From contig CALGIH010000126.1 in NCBI GenBank assembly GCA_937916035.1, forward strand, positions 1 through 7,380: 7,380 nucleotides of DNA, written 5' to 3'. The notes beneath the pieces were generated by a model. That model saw only the letters and a list, made by a program, of their open reading frames with translations. It was not told the origin of the DNA and ran no database searches. Below, in pieces: positions 7,313-7,380 of this stretch (the stretch's first letter is position 1; every line of letters begins with the position of its first letter). Source of the stretch: an uncultured Lacinutrix sp. GTDB lineage: Bacteria > Bacteroidota > Bacteroidia > Flavobacteriales > Flavobacteriaceae. Made by a program: the position numbers and the translations under genes.

Positions 7313-7320
7313 TATTTTTG
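7313..7320 (+). promoter_or_regulatory. Candidate -7 element for the next gene to the right
   Basis: TATTTTTG fits the flavobacterial -7 consensus TAnnTTTG and is followed by GCAC, just as in the dehydrogenase promoter at 6128-6139. No TTG is found 17-23 bases upstream, so only half of the promoter is recognisable. It lies 17 bases after the dehydrogenase stop. An ATG at 7376-7378 lies about 50 bases downstream, a normal leader length, but too little sequence remains to identify a gene. Confidence 0.4.
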
Positions 7321-7324
7321 CACG

Positions 7325-7345
7325 GCGAAAGATGTTTTTTTTCGC
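7325..7345 (+). terminator. Small hairpin after the dehydrogenase gene, possible weak terminator
   Basis: GCGAAAGA (7325-7332) can pair with TTTTTCGC (7338-7345) in an 8-bp stem with one G-U pair and a five-base loop. Only TTTAAT follows, so the usual T-run is missing and termination would be weak. It begins 29 bases after the dehydrogenase stop and just downstream of the -7-like element, so it could equally be a structured 5' leader of the next gene. Confidence 0.3.
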
Positions 7346-7380
7346 TTTAATAAATTGATTTAAAAGTTCTTTAATATGCT

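Noticed and set aside
1..7380. Mobile elements, CRISPR arrays, tRNA or rRNA genes, defence or toxin-antitoxin systems
   Set aside because: Coding sequence fills nearly the whole window with recognisable housekeeping families. No spaced direct repeats, transposase motifs, long terminal inverted repeats or tRNA-like sequences were seen.

Overview
The window looks like ordinary chromosomal DNA from a member of the Flavobacteriaceae (Bacteroidota). The evidence is low GC content by eye, the absence of Shine-Dalgarno sites before the genes, flavobacterial-type promoter elements (TTG, about 20 bases, TAnnTTTG), a PUR/DUF3276 protein typical of Bacteroidota, and proteins that all read like flavobacterial orthologues. 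The genus cannot be fixed from the sequence alone. I see no RNA gene, insertion sequence, phage gene, CRISPR array or other sign of transfer.

Layout. Bases 2-181 (+) are the 3' end of a sodium-dependent transporter of the bile acid:sodium symporter (BASS) family. It overlaps by 23 bases a lysophospholipid-type acyltransferase (159-1190, +) that starts with TTG. That gene overlaps tail-to-tail by 6 bases a secreted M14-type zinc carboxypeptidase (1185-3689, -), which carries a C-terminal glutamine-amidotransferase-like domain without any cysteine. A strong minus-strand hairpin terminator (3716-3746) separates it from the upstream PUR-family (DUF3276) nucleic-acid-binding gene (3773-4153, -). 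Behind that lies an ABC exporter half-transporter (4292-6046, -). A divergent intergenic region of about 145 bases (6047-6191) carries a good promoter for a leucine-dehydrogenase-type amino acid dehydrogenase (6192-7295, +). The last 85 bases hold a second promoter-like -7 element and a small hairpin that belong to the dehydrogenase end or to the next gene.

Functionally this is a housekeeping neighbourhood: membrane lipid acylation, solute import and export, periplasmic peptide processing, branched-chain amino acid catabolism and an abundant nucleic-acid-binding protein. The genes do not form one pathway. The only evident co-transcription is transporter plus acyltransferase. ABC transporter and PUR gene are collinear but 138 bases apart, and the PUR gene has its own candidate promoter.

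I did not find a convincing undescribed system. The most useful second looks are the Asp at the catalytic-Glu position of the ABC ATPase, the cysteine-free amidotransferase-like domain on the peptidase, and three start-codon decisions (TTG at 159, ATG at 3689, ATG at 6192).
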